Positions 21,432-33,096 of a stretch of DNA of 64,000 bases are shown here, one piece after another (the stretch's first letter is position 1; each line of letters begins with the position of its first letter). The position numbers and the translations under genes are program-made. The DNA comes from Porodaedalea pini (Eukaryota > Basidiomycota > Agaricomycetes > Hymenochaetales > Hymenochaetaceae), in assembly GCA_002794775.1 (NCBI GenBank), contig NBAY01000013.1, positions 620,001 through 684,000 of the forward strand. The letters run 5' to 3'. Below the pieces are notes generated by a model, which had not been told where the DNA came from, searched no databases, and worked only from the letters and a program-made list of their open reading frames with translations.

Positions 21432-24400
21432 CTAAATCTTCTTGATGCCGTATTGTGCCAGGACATCGTCGTTGACCGTCGAGGGGCTCTTGAAGAATGC
21501 GTCTGTGCCAGCCCCCGTCTTGGGGAACGCGATTACATCCCGGATGGTCTGCGTCCCGCATAGCATCGCCATGAGACGGTCAAAGCCTGTACCACGCCGA
21601 CAAAGGAAGTTGGAAGGGCCAAATTCAGAACTATCGATGGATCAAAGCAATTGAACCTCGACCAATGCACGCACCTAACGCGATACCACCGTGGGGTGGT
21701 GCACCACAGCGCAAGGCGTGTAGCAGGTGTCCAAATGATGCCTTCTCAGTCTCTGTCAACTAATACATGAAAGGGTATAATGAGTCAACGAAGGTATGCA
21801 CGATGAAGATGGACCACCGTGCCTGAAGGACTTCTGCGAAGATGTATTCTTGCATTACGGGATCGTGTACTCGGACAGATCCCCGCCTATCTCGACTCCA
21901 TTGAGGACGAGGTCGTAATGTTGGCCGCGGATCTAGCAGAATAGAGTATTCGATACGTTCACATTGTAGATTTGTGTGGATTTCATATCAAAGTTAGACG
22001 AGTGATAGAAGGAACGACAGGGGGCGTGCATTGCATGCCGTATACCACACGAGTAGAGAAGCAGGGAACACAGGTCATTGAACGAACAAAGTCCAGACCA
22101 TCAGCGATCCCGAAGCCATCGAAGGTGCGAATGAAGGGGAGTATACGCACCGAAGCGATATCGCCGATGAAGAGCTTTTCGACGTCTTGCCACATTGGGG
22201 CGGTAAAGGGATGGTGTGAGCTGCTCCAGCGGCCCTTCGCGAGAAAGTCCTTATCGTCGTCCGCTCGCGTGAACAGCGGAAACTCGGTGACCCATAAAAA
22301 GTGCGGCTGACTAGGCGGCGTATAGGTGCCTATTGTACGGATGAACGCGGATTGGAAGATCATTGAGTTGCGCTACCCACCAAGTTGTTCCGCGACCTGA
22401 GCTATCCGAAGACGAGCCCTGCCGAGAGATGTCGCCCCACCCTAACCAAACCTTGTAGCTTAGTACCGTTTCTGCCATGACTACATACCATCGCGAACCT
22501 CAGCAGCGGCTTTCCTACGCGACATCCATACACAATCGCCGATGTTTATGCGGAGCATCTCATTCAGCAAAGGAGAATCCGGGCTACCAGGTGCTGCTGA
22601 CACCAACCCCGTCCCTAGAAGTGTGCCTTCCGTACCCAGTCGGACTTGTTATTCTCTGTAATACGTAACGTTTCCTAAACGAAGTGGACGAAGGCGTTAA
22701 TGGCTGCTATTGTCGCCACCAGACGTAAAACAAAAGGTGGCTGGAAAGAGAACAGACGCACCACACCGTCAAGATGTTCATACTGACAGGCCTGTGACGC
22801 TTTGGAGAAAATAGAGTCCGCTCCGCGGACGATAAAGAATTCAATAATCTCGCTTGCGGAGGAGACGGAGTCGCATATCACAGACGAGAAAAGAGGCGTC
22901 ATGTTACCAATCTATAGTAAAGAAGCCAAGTCAGATCGCTCTTTCAACGCTATGAGGACGATCAGACAATCACCTCCAAACCAAAACGTGTATCAGGCTT
23001 GTCAGAGCCAAACTACCGCAGCGAAGACGCCATGCATTAGCTTTGAATTAAGCGACTATCAAATGAAGGCGCGACGCACTCGGGCCATCGCCTCAGCGTA
23101 CGTTATGACAGGGAACCGCACAGGAAGGGTAACACTCTGATTATCGCTCTGAGCAACTGCCCACACGCGTTTCACGAGCGCCTCAACGACGTGTCGGACT
23201 TCCTGTCCGCCAATACGCCAGTTATCTCCGGATTCGTTTATTCCGTCAGGTGCGCCGGGCTTGTTTCCCCACGAGACGAAAGCCATCTCCATATCTACCT
23301 GCGTGAACTCAGGCTGGCGGTCCTTTCGTCCGTCTTCATCGCGGAAACAGCGCACAACCTGAAAATATCTGTCAACCGCACCAGAACAGACGAGAAGCTG
23401 CTTCGGCTGCTGAGGCGATTGAGCGAGCGAGTAAAACAGCGGCTCCTTCTTGCTGTCTTCGCTGGTTTGCTGGGATAAACGCGTTGGAACGACGAATTCT
23501 CGTGCTCCTTCTGGCGTCGATTTCAGAAGCATAGGCGTTTCGACTTCTACAAAGCCTAGACATGAAGGATTGAAACTTAATAACTCGCCAGAGAAGCTGG
23601 AATGAACATCCATCCCGCGGTGACAGCTAACCTTCACCGTGTAAGAAGTCGCGCATCGCGTGTGCGACACGACTCCTTTTGTGTAGGTTTTCCGTGAGGG
23701 ACTGCCGTCGAAGGTCGAGGTGTCGAAAGCGGGCTCTCAATTCATCGTTTGCCTGAGAAAAGCACAAAGAAGGTGTGAGCTTCTGATTGAGCTGCCGACC
23801 GGCCCAAGGAAGGTCCTACAATGTTTTTGGTATCCGATGGCAGGAATGGCATCGAATTATGGTCGGCAGGATTGAGGAGAGTGAAGTTCCTAATGAGAAC
23901 TTCCACTTCACCTGTAGGATCCTATCATATGAATAGATGATTAGAATTACGCATAAAGTTATGTAGCGGGAACTCTAAACGCGCAAAGAGCGTTCAGAAT
24001 CGTAACACGACTCTGAGGAATGGCGATAGCTCGATATACGTGAAGAACGGAACCCTCGAACCAAGCTGCGATTGGCTCCAGATCTTCTGCCAGATGGCAC
24101 ACAATTCACGTAGCATTTCAGGGAGGGCTTCTCTCGGCCAATTCTTACTTACTCAATAGGCTTCGTGTCTTCTCAGCGCAGCTAGGGCATTCCCAGCCGC
24201 AAACTCGCGCCAAAGCTTCCACGGCATACGTGGCCCTAGAGCTCGGGCAAAGTATAGACGGGGGAGAAAGGAGGAAACTCACAGTCTTCCTCTGGGCCTT
24301 CTGCGGGCGGACGCGGACAGAGCCATGAATAAGCACAACTGATTCGACAGGAACGGTGGTCAGTGCGTCTAGGACCCTGGAGCTCTGCGGCGAGTCCCTA

Positions 24401-24844
24401 TTGAGTACGAGTTGCGTTGTCCCGTACGAATCTTTGATGGAGAAAAATGAAACGGAGTTTGATATTTTCCTGATTGAAAAATGAGTCAATGAATTAGTGA
24501 ACATGGTTATACTAGGTCCGAAATGATATGGTAAGAACGAACCTTTGCGGAAGAATCCAGCCAGCTAAGACTACACTTCTTTCAGCGTCGGAAGCTCTGA
24601 GGGCGCCACAGTCATGTGTACGAGATGGGTAGACTCCTGAGGGCAATTAAGGAACGAAGTATAAACGAAAAGAAAAAATCAATATCTGAACACAAAGAAG
24701 GAAAAGACAATATTAAATACCCGAATGCGCGGCTTGCGCTGGGAGACTATTGGTGGCGGTACTCAAGAGACAGGAGACATTAAGTAACAGGCGAGAGACA
24801 TGAGGTGGTGGTCGAGGGCGAGCGCGCCTCGCAGCGTGCAGCAT
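21432..24844 (-). CDS. MSD1: Aspartyl-tRNA synthetase, mitochondrial
   Basis: A bacterial-type class II AspRS that charges mitochondrial tRNA-Asp. The ATG at 24844-24842 gives an Arg-rich presequence ([20 protein letters not shown]); the next exon encodes [20 protein letters not shown] and AGWILP of the anticodon-binding OB fold. Later exons give [14 protein letters not shown], the motif-1 area [20 protein letters not shown], motif 2 [20 protein letters not shown], the insertion domain, [19 protein letters not shown], and motif 3 with PPHGG...ALG and [12 protein letters not shown]. Stop TAG is at 21434-21432. Two single-base deletions are apparent: at 22618 (between KAHF and [10 protein letters not shown]) and at 21881-21884 (inside the conserved EIGGGS motif). 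No intron can absorb them. The synthetase is normally essential, so sequence error is a serious alternative to a pseudogene. Confidence 0.9.
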
Positions 24845-25036
24845 GGCAAGTCCGAGTCAGTGCAGGCTAGGGAGAGGAAAACGAGTACGAACTATAAGCG
24901 GTAAAAATGGAGTACATAAGCACTACTTATATTGATCGTTTCAAGTAAATCAAATACTAATTTAGTCTCGCCTCTCATACTACTTAAGAGCAGGCTCTGC
25001 TCCCTCCCTTCCTTCCTTCCTTCACACCACCACTCA
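24845..25036. promoter_or_regulatory. Divergent promoter AspRS / F-box gene
   Basis: 192 bp between opposite start codons, CT-rich toward the F-box side with a (CCTT) repeat near 25008-25022. Shared control is inferred from spacing only. Confidence 0.4.
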
Positions 25037-26149
25037 ATGGCCGTGACAGACCTGCCCCTCGACGTCCTCGACGCCCTCTGCCAGTTTGTCGAACAACGCG
25101 ATCTCGTCGCAGTCGCAGCATCTAGCTCAATATTCTACCCGTTTGCTCAGCGTTACCTCTACCGTCACATCGCTTTGTCCAAGCCTACAGATGCTGTCCG
25201 CTGCTTGAGGTCTTTGCAGAGGAGGCCCGACCTCGCTCGTCATGTTCGCGCTCTGTCACTCAGAATGGATCCAAATGCTCCTGTCCTACGGTCATTCGTG
25301 GATTCATTAGCGACAGCCATGGCACATATGGTTAACCTCGCTTCCCTAGACGTGGTGATCCCGCAGACTGCCAGTCGCGCCTTTTTTGCAGCCGAAACTC
25401 ACGGAACGTTCTACACGCGTCTCGCTCAAATTTCTTGCAATTTGCCCCTTGACGACGCCGTCTGCTCTTTCTTGCAGCGCGTCCCCGCCGTGAAAGAGCT
25501 TCAGCTCGGCGAGTACGCGGCGACTGTGTCCGCGTCCGCCAGGTCGCCGTGCGTTCCTGTGCTTCCGGCTTCCGCACTTCCCAGTCTCGCGTTTTATATG
25601 GGACCTAGCGATGCTGCAGCCGTTCTCATACCGGGCCGACCCCTTGAGAGCGTGCATCTTTACCCTGGGGAGCTTTCGGAGGAGGTCCTCGACGCGCTTG
25701 CGAGTGCTTCTTCTCCGATTACCATTTTCAGTGCTTTCACGCACTCCCTATCCCCATCTATTCTGCACCGCCTTGCGGAAAGTCTCCCACACCTCCACCA
25801 CCTTCGCATCATGACAATGTATCATGCCTCTAATCAGCCCGACGAGGTGAGCTTGGCTGCTGCTAAATGATGCTTGATCATCGGCGTTTCTAATTCCAAT
25901 TTGTCACTTTCTCGCACCTCGTGCTAGACATTTTATGGCCAGGTCGTCCATATACTTTCCACGCTTCCCGAGTTGGTCAGTGCCGAACTTGCGGGTTTCC
26001 GTTGGGTTTCCTGGAAAGATGCGATGGCGGCGGGATCTGGGTCTGGGTCGGCTGGTCATGTCAAGCCAAAACCTGCTAGGGCACATGCTATCGCTGCTAC
26101 GCCAGATGAGCCTCTCGACACAGATGGCATCGGCATCGGTTTGTACTAG
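25037..26149 (+). CDS. F-box-like domain protein
   Basis: ATG at 25037. The first 50 residues are F-box-like (DLPLDVLDALCQFVEQRDLV, then AAVASSSIFYPFAQRYLYRH). F-box proteins link substrates to Skp1-Cullin ubiquitin ligases. The rest has Leu-rich segments with LRR-like spacing (VKELQLGEYAATV, PLESVHLYPGELSEEVLDAL, LPHLHHLRIM), which fits the substrate side of mushroom F-box proteins. One intron at about 25846-25927 interrupts the gene. The second exon encodes a last helix (HILSTLPELVSAELAGFRWV), a Gly/Ser linker and DGIGIGLY before TAG at 26147-26149. The ATG lies in a CAATGG context after a CT-rich leader. The substrate is unknown. Confidence 0.8.
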
Positions 26150-26287
26150 AGTCTGTTGTTTGCGTCTTTGGTCATGAGTTCCTCTTATCTGTCTCGTCGC
26201 TCTCGCACATTAAAAATTACTATATTCTTAGCTATTGTAGTCCTATTCACTAATAGAACTGTATGGAGTTCCGCGAACCTCTCGCGC

Positions 26288-27676
26288 CTATTTCTCCTCG
26301 GCGACTTGTCTGATGAAAGAACCTGCGTCATAATGCGTTAACCAGTCTACCATGTCCGTTCTGCCGTCCACACGACCCCGCACATCCACATGCCCAGGGA
26401 TACCTGATGCTTCGCCGGCGGTGACACCTGTGAATCGAGCAACAGCAACCTGATACTCGTTCCCCGACTGTGATTCGAGCGTGAACGCTGTGAACTCCCA
26501 ACCGAGCGTTGCATTACCGTCGACGGAAACACGGCAAGCGTGTACATCAACCTCAATGCGTTTGAAATCAAATCCGAGGCCAAGGCCAACTGCTTTTGTG
26601 TACGCTTCCTTGAGTGTCCAGACCAGATAGAGACGCCGTAGTGCGTCATTGCTCTCGGCGCCTTCCTGTAACGTGCGCCGCTCGAGGGGTGTCAGCTGCC
26701 AAATGAAAGTTAGCGTGCGAGACGATATGCAAGGAGACGCGTCGAATAGAAACAGAAAGAACGAGAGATAGAACCGCGGGCGGGCGTCCAGTAGCGTCAG
26801 TCCTCAGAGGAGAACCACAGAATCAGTCGCGTGCCACCACTAGGCGTGATACGCACCGTGTCGGAGATGCCTTGGACGAAGGAGTCCAAGGTCTTCTCGT
26901 ATCGCGGAAGGGCAATCTTCATGACATCAACGCCGATGGTCGTTACGTCCCCGTCCTTCTCGTGCGTTTGGGGTGCATCTTCGTTCTCCGGGACATATGC
27001 GCCAATTGAAGGCTCGCGGGTCTGGAAGGCCATGACGACGTATTCGTTGTCATGAGAAACATTGAATCCAATCGTCCGCTCTAGGCGAGGAGTACTCTGG
27101 GAAGACAAAGAGGAGTCCGTGGATAAGAACAAGAAGACAGCAAGAAGGGACATTAGGAGCAGCCAAGATGCCGTTGCGCACGGGTCAGCGGTTAAACGAA
27201 GGGCAAGGAGTTTGCGCTACCACTCACAACATAGGGCTTTCCGGACGAGGTACGGCCGAATGCAGCCTCCTTTGGCATAACCCCGTGCTGTTTGAGAAGA
27301 AGACGGGGCAGCAATCGGCCGAGCAGGCACCCTGCCCGTTGTGTCGCGCGACGTTATTGCGTTTTCGCCGTTCAATTCATTTGAGTGAGAATGTAAATTT
27401 CGCGCTCCATTTCGCGCTGGACAGATGGGCGTATCTCACGATAAGAATCATTCTTGTGGTAGAAGCGCTTGATGCGCGCTTGCGATTCCGGGTCGACGAG
27501 CACAAGACCTGTCTCGTACAGATTCTGGAGCAGAGTTGTACACGATGACGAGTTGATAGAGCATCAACCAACGGATAATCAAGACCAGCGTGAGTATGGA
27601 GCTTGTGGCCTAGAATATGAGTGCGTACATCTTCAGATAAATCCTTCTCAGAGAATTGGACTGCCCAGACATTCAT
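26288..27676 (-). CDS. 4'-phosphopantetheinyl transferase (Sfp/Lys5 type)
   Basis: Transfers phosphopantetheine from CoA to carrier proteins (fatty acid, polyketide, non-ribosomal peptide synthases or Lys2). ATG at 27676 (MNVWAVQFSEKDLSED). After a 104-bp intron the protein continues LVLVDPESQARIKRFYHKND, then LIGRLL-like GRLLPRLLLKQHG and GRTSSGKPYV. Next come FNVSHDNEYVVMAFQ, the Mg-binding GVDVMKIALPRYEKTL, and the second motif TLKEAYTKAVGLGLGFDFKR. The end is VDWLTHYDAGSFIRQV, stop TAG 26290-26288. All three PPTase motifs are present and in order. Most Agaricomycetes have very few such enzymes, so this may serve both primary and secondary metabolism (inference). Divergent from the MAK32-like kinase across 239 bp. 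Confidence 0.92.
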
Positions 27677-27915
27677 CTTTGGATGCAAGCTGCCTATGAG
27701 TAGACACGAGAAGGTCACCCAGACAAGACGCGCATCCGCTTTGACACGTATTCCTGTTCCAGCCAGATGATCGACGTTAACGTTATTCTCGATCATCGAC
27801 TTCCGTTGTAGCAAACTTGATATCAATCGCAACTCGAACCCGCTTCCTACAGTGCTCACACAGCCGGGCTACTATCTGAGCATATTGCTCGGTTTTACGA
27901 ATTGCTACATCAGAC
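27677..27915. promoter_or_regulatory. Divergent promoter PPTase / MAK32-like kinase
   Basis: 239 bp between opposite ATGs. No clear TATA box. Shared regulation is an inference from spacing. Confidence 0.4.
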
Positions 27916-29407
27916 ATGCCTCGCCATTTTGTTACTCTGGGTATGTTTATTATCGACGAGTTCGAATACCTGGACGAGCAAGGAAACCAGACGGGAAAGT
28001 CACAAAAGCCTCAGGTGAAGATTATATTGAAGCAAAGTACGCCCTAGACTCATCTTGACTCCGAAGATAGGAGGAGGAGGTACATACGCAAGTATCGGGT
28101 CTCGGATTTGGTATGTCTTCAGTTTATTGAAATTATTTGATCCAAGCGTGTTTGGTCTGAATTTATTTCACTTATCGCCATGGACCAAGGCTACCTCCAA
28201 ACAAGATTGGTATGATCGTTGACCGTGGAAGAGACTTCCCTGCAGAGATACAAGCCTCTTTGGATGCGTTCGGGAAGGATATGTGGCTATATAGAGACGA
28301 CCCGGAACGCGTGACCACTCGCGCAGCCAACATCTATCGAGGAGACAACAGAGGGTAGATATTGATTATTTCCATTCCTTGTTGAGCATAACGAGCAGTA
28401 AGAACCTGAAGCCGAAGTTTATTGCAGTTTCAATTACATCACCCCGAGGCAGAGGCTGACCCTCGTTGATCTTCGAAACACGCATCTTGACCGGCCTGCG
28501 AACCTGCACTTTATCTGCTCGCCTTCACGAGCACAGGGTATCATATCGGAGGTGCTCTCTGTTCCGGACTGGAAGCCTGTCACGATCTACGAGCCAATTC
28601 CAGTTCGTGTCAATTCACTACACTTTACCTTCTTCCCATGGCTTTCTCGGGACGTAAATACTGACATAGATGCAATACACAAGGACAGATGCATTCCCGA
28701 GGAGCTCCACACCCTCATACGCGTGCTTCCCCACATTGACATACTCAGGTTAGCTCTTTCGTTGCGGTGCATTGCACGGGCATGTGTTCTCACCGACTTG
28801 CCCCGTGACAGTCCAAACTCAGATGAAGCTCTATCTCTTCTTTCAATGTCTCAGCCGCCCACGAAAGCGGCCATAGAGGAGGCATGTTCGCGACTTCTTG
28901 TGATTGGAGTGGGACCAGATGGAAAGGGTCATGTTGTTATCCGCAGCGGCGCCTTGGGCGCGTATGTCGCAAGCCGTGAGCGGCCTGGCTGCTGGGTAGA
29001 TGCATATTGGACAGAGTTAGACGGTGATAAGATTGTAGATGTTACGGGTAAGATTTTCTTTGTTCATTTGCTAAGTTCTGTCCGTGTATACGCTGATTTC
29101 TTCATTTTTGTGTTTTGTTTAAGGAGCCGGAAATAGCTTTTCTAGGGGGGCTATCTGCTGGACTCCTATTTGCTGAGGGCGACGTCTTTGAAGGTATAGA
29201 ACGAAGTTCTTTTCGTACGTCAAAGTTTAGCTTATGCTATATATCATCAATGCAGCCGTTTTCTACGCAACTGTTTCCGCCTCATTTACAATTGAGCAAC
29301 TTGGTCTACCAAAACTTTCAAGGGGCACTGGAGAAGGGCTAGAACGATGGAATGGTGACAGCGCCGCTCGAAGACTCGAAGAACTGCGAGTCAGACATTT
29401 AAAGTGA
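27916..29407 (+). CDS. PfkB-family carbohydrate kinase, MAK32-like
   Basis: Belongs to the ribokinase/PfkB fold; yeast Mak32 is its best-known fungal relative. ATG at 27916: MPRHFVTLGMFIIDEFEYLD. Exon 2 gives GGGGTYASIGSRI (substrate-side glycine turn), then LPPNKIGMIVDRGRDFPAEI, RVTTRAANIYRG, and RNTHLDRPANLHFICSPSRA. The C-terminal half has LLVIGVGPDGKGHVVIRSGA and, in the last exons, the catalytic GAGNSFLGGLSAGLL loop of PfkB kinases (GAGD in many members, GAGN here). The sequence ends in LEELRVRHLK with TGA at 29405-29407. The Asn in place of the catalytic Asp is notable, but such variants occur in this subfamily. The substrate is not known. Confidence 0.88.
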
Positions 29408-29845
29408 TTTTGGTTCTAGCTCTAAAGAAAAAACCCTATACGTCCGCTGCTCCTCCACAACGAAGACCTCCAGTTTGATGTTATACCTGCTCCGGCGTAA
29501 ACTAGATAGCCACATCATTAACTCTCCTTGGTTCCTTCGAACGTTTGGAACGTCAGTATGACATTTGGTTCTACGATTCCGCAAGAAAAGAAGAGAAGAA
29601 GGGAGGGGATTGGATCGAAGGTACCCTTTCACGAGTCTCGGAGTTCTTGTTCTTGATAACCAAATCGTATCATTTACAAGACTGTTCTTTCACTTGATCT
29701 ATATGATATTATTACACATACATGCAAATCGAGTACGCTAAACACCATAACATAATAACAATAGAGTTCCGAGGACAAATACAGGAGAAACAGAGGAAGC
29801 AATGCAGGGATCCAGCAGCAGGTGAGGCTTTGAAGCGAGATATGA
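29408..29845. other. Convergent intergenic region
   Basis: 3' flanks of the kinase and of NC2-beta; AT-rich, no gene seen. Confidence 0.5.
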
Positions 29846-30546
29846 TCACTGGTTCGCCTCAAAGCGTGCACGGCTAGCGGCGAAAAGAGCCTCTTGTTGA
29901 GCTAACAGTTCCTCCTCTGTTAACCCGGATTGCTCAAGCTTCGATACTTTCTTCTCTCGATCCTGAGCAAGGAGCAGAAAGTTAGGATTTTCTGCGAGTA
30001 GACGTATGTGAAGACGGACCTTTACAAGCTTCTTGTGGTCCTTCAGTACATCTTCAACCTCTGTTGTGAATTCTTCAAATCCGAGCCTCTGCACTGCATT
30101 CAGTAGTTAGTCTAATGAAATAGTGGACGACGCCGACCTTGAGAGCACTTATGATGTGGTCTGGTGCAATGGTCTTTTTTGACTCCTGTTCGCAGATTTC
30201 ATTTGCCTCCGAGGATATTAAATGTATGAACTCTGCAAGGCCAGCGAGCGAGGCTTGTCAGCAGAAACTCCAAACATAAAGAAAACCAACGGTATACACA
30301 CCGACACAGCATTCAATGACCAGATCCCGCGTGTCCTTCGCGCAGGATATGTCGTTTGGTAGCAGCTCTAGCTTACCATAATCATGGAGGACATCAGTAA
30401 ACAAGCCCACTACGAAGAAGAACGCGAGAGTATGTGCAGACAAGGAGCGGGTACGTACCGCTGATCATCTTCGCAACGGTAGCCTTGGGCAGAGAAAGCT
30501 CGTCATCCAAAGCAGCAGCGCCGCTAGCGCCCTCTCGGTCAGACAT
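29846..30546 (-). CDS. NCB2: Negative cofactor 2 beta (Dr1), histone-fold transcription repressor
   Basis: Dr1 pairs with NC2-alpha through a histone fold and clamps TBP on DNA, blocking TFIIA/TFIIB. ATG at 30546-30544: MSDREGASGAAALDDELSLP followed by KATVAKMIS. The next exons encode LLPNDISCAKDTRDLVIECC (helix 2) and the helix with the NEICEQESKKTIAPDHII block. The last exon reads RLGFEEFTTEVEDVLKDHKK and ends with an Asp/Glu/Ala/Gln-rich helix. Stop at 29846. About 150 residues in four exons, standard for the family. It is divergent from the SmF gene, so two core nuclear factors share a 213-bp region. Confidence 0.93.
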
Positions 30547-30759
30547 AGTGTAGAACAGTCTATAGGCGAGGTTAGTGCGCAGGTGTTGAGCAGACTGGAA
30601 CAACAATTGCGCATTACGTAACACACAGCCTTTTCGAGTCAAAGTCGCCGACGCTGTCAAACACGTTCACCTTGTCCTCCGACCTGCAAAAAAGCGACAT
30701 GTCAGGTGTATGTGTTTTCAGCCGTTCATAGAGATATTCAGCTGAATTTTCTTCGCTGT
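30547..30759. promoter_or_regulatory. Divergent promoter NC2-beta / SmF
   Basis: 213 bp between the two start codons. An alternative upstream ATG for SmF at 30699 exists, but it cannot be spliced in frame to the Sm domain with a normal-sized intron. Confidence 0.4.
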
Positions 30760-31192
30760 ATGTTCAAGGTCACCCCCACGAATCCGAAGCCGTTCCTGCA
30801 GGAGCTGACCGGCAAGTCGGTCTGCGTCCGACTGAAGTGGGGACTAGAGTACAAGGGCTTCCTTGTCAGCACTGATGGTTACATGAACCTCCAGGTGTGT
30901 ATCTCGTCTGCTGTTATCATGAACACTTCACAGAGATATCTTGCTTTCAGTTGGCGAACACTGAGGAGTTCCAAGACGGAAAGTCGAACGGTGCTTTAGG
31001 CGAGGTGTTCATTCGGTAAGCCTCCTGATCTTTATGTATCAACGTGAGCTGAAGCTGCATCCCATGACAAGGTGTAACAATGTCTTGTATATCATGAGTG
31101 TCCACTCTCCTTCTGTATTTCTTTCGTATACTGACATTATCTTTTGGTTTATCCACAGGGAAGCACCTGCGGACTCAGAGGGCGAAGAGTAG
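30760..31192 (+). CDS. SMX3: Small nuclear ribonucleoprotein SmF
   Basis: SmF is one of the seven Sm proteins of the ring on spliceosomal snRNAs. The Sm1 motif reads [20 protein letters not shown] followed by [15 protein letters not shown]. The Sm2 motif is [15 protein letters not shown] short acidic tail ([10 protein letters not shown]) ends at TAG 31190-31192. Four exons with introns at about 30895-30951, 31017-31072 and 31098-31159. The chosen start is the ATG at 30760, giving [16 protein letters not shown]. SmF proteins usually begin close to NPKPFL, so little is missing. Total about 87-90 residues, normal for the family. Confidence 0.92.
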
Positions 31193-31634
31193 CGCTTGCA
31201 GGTCGACTCATTTCTTGTCCATACACCTCCCCCGCTCGTACAAACTACTAGCTATCAGAGATGAGGGTACATCACGGGTTGGAGAGGCTGGGACGATAGC
31301 GTATTTCTTGTGTAATGTTACAGCCGGTTTGTGAGTAGGCGCTTCGCTTTACAAAATGCATGCAATTCACCGCCATCAGGAGCTTCACTAGCAACAAGCA
31401 GGCTATAAACATTCTAGTACCCAATGAGTACAGGAAGATCGATTCACTCATAGTATGAGTGAAGATATCTCGTATTGCGGAATATAATCAAAGGGAATTG
31501 GTGATAAAATGAGAAAACAAAGCCTTTGACTACAGCGCATGAAGCGGGTTTTTGCGCGTAAAGCGTACTACATAAAATATTGATCGAAAAAAATAAACGA
31601 AATCGAACTCTGAGATAGATTATGACCGACTAGC
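31193..31634. other. Convergent intergenic region
   Basis: 3' flanks of SmF and Pab2; no gene seen. Confidence 0.5.
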
Positions 31635-32601
31635 CTAAAAACCGCGCCCTCGGCCCCTGCAGCTCATTTAGCCTCACGAAGAATTTTGTACTTGATAAGT
31701 ACGCACCTGCCCCTCGCACGATATGGTGAGTAACCATAACCTCCGCCGCGCCCTCCTCCTCTGTAGCCTCCACGTCCCCGCCCTCTTCCTCGGTTGAACC
31801 CCGGGATGTTGGTGCGTTTGGGAGTGACCTACGTTCGCAGATCAAATCTCCCGACACAAACGAGAAACTGAACCAAAGTGTACTGACCTTGATCAGACGT
31901 CCCTTGAATAATGATTCATTGAGTGTCTGTGCGGTCTCCACAAAGGCCGGATCAGCAAATTCGACGTATGCATATCTGTAAAATAAAAATCTAGCCAATG
32001 AGCGCAGAAACTTTTTTTTAACTCGCCCTTTCGGATGACCCGTAAACTTGTCGCAGAGAATCGTAACCCGGTTTATTGTCCCACACGCCTGGAAATGTGC
32101 CTGGATTTCTTCGGGCGAAGCACTATAGTCAACCTAAACGCAATATGAAGACCGAAATCAGTAGAGCGGTAAGAGCCTTGCTTTGTTTGCAGATACGGAA
32201 GAGGCTGGAAGCTCACGTTTCCGACATAAATACTGCGCTCATCCGTCGCCTGATGGTCTTCCTCCGTCTCCATCGCATCCGGGTCTGCTGGGGCAGCCAC
32301 AGCAGCAATAGCTTTTGCCTCGCGCTCCTGCGCCTCACGCATCTCTCGAAGCGCCTCTGCCTCCTTCTCGATCTCCTCCAACCGCGTTTTCATCGCAAGA
32401 ATCTCCTATACACGTCGAGCATTCAATAAGAGATGGTGTGCGATAGAAACACGTAGAAACAGATTGGTGCAAAGGCAGAAGTCAGAGGTATTGCATTGCA
32501 GAGGCAAACAAGAAGAGACTAGCCTCTGCTTCCGCATCGTCAGCAGCTGCATCGGCGTCCGTGCTGTCGAGCGTCGGGTTGGTGCTCGCATCGTCCGCCA
32601 T
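31635..32601 (-). CDS. PAB2: Nuclear poly(A)-binding protein 2 (Pab2/PABPN1 type)
   Basis: Binds nuclear poly(A) tails and acts in polyadenylation, exosome targeting and export. ATG at 32601-32599 ([20 protein letters not shown]). An acidic N-terminal part is followed by a coiled coil [20 protein letters not shown]. The RRM follows: [19 protein letters not shown] (RNP2), [20 protein letters not shown], and RNP1 [17 protein letters not shown], then [20 protein letters not shown]. The tail is Arg/Gly-rich ([17 protein letters not shown]...). The final intron has two usable acceptors. The one at the gctgcag site gives RGRGRGF and stops at 31637-31635. The one 13 bp earlier gives [14 protein letters not shown] with a stop at 31632-31630. 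The RG-rich end fits the family better. Confidence 0.92.
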
Positions 32602-33096
32602 TATTTTCTCGTGGATGGGCCAAAAGAAACGGACTCAACCGCACGTTTTCCGCTTTTGAGTTCGTCATATGCCTTACCTTGTTTGTAGTTATTTACATCG
32701 GGCGACAGTAAATATTAACGTTACGTGTACAAAAGGTTTCACTACAATACGTCCGCTAATAATAAAGCCTCCAAGGTTCACTGAACGTCAATTTTGTTGA
32801 TCAATGAGTGAGGAGTCAGAGCGTTTACATGTGCTTGTCATTTCGGGCAATAGTGAGATATCAGTAGGCTGGAGAAATAAATAAATATGTATTGTTTATA
32901 ATACTGCACCCGCGAGTAACTTGAAGGGATCCAGCAAGTCGGCAAAAGTAGCGTACTAAGAATTAAAACGAGGATTGCGGAGGGAAAAGAGCAAGGCCTT
33001 AAGGCCTTGAAGCCGCCGCCTTGCACAAGGAGTAAGCTAAGGCAGTATGAAAATGGAAATAAATAAATGTCAGATTAGATAAACAAGAATATTCAG

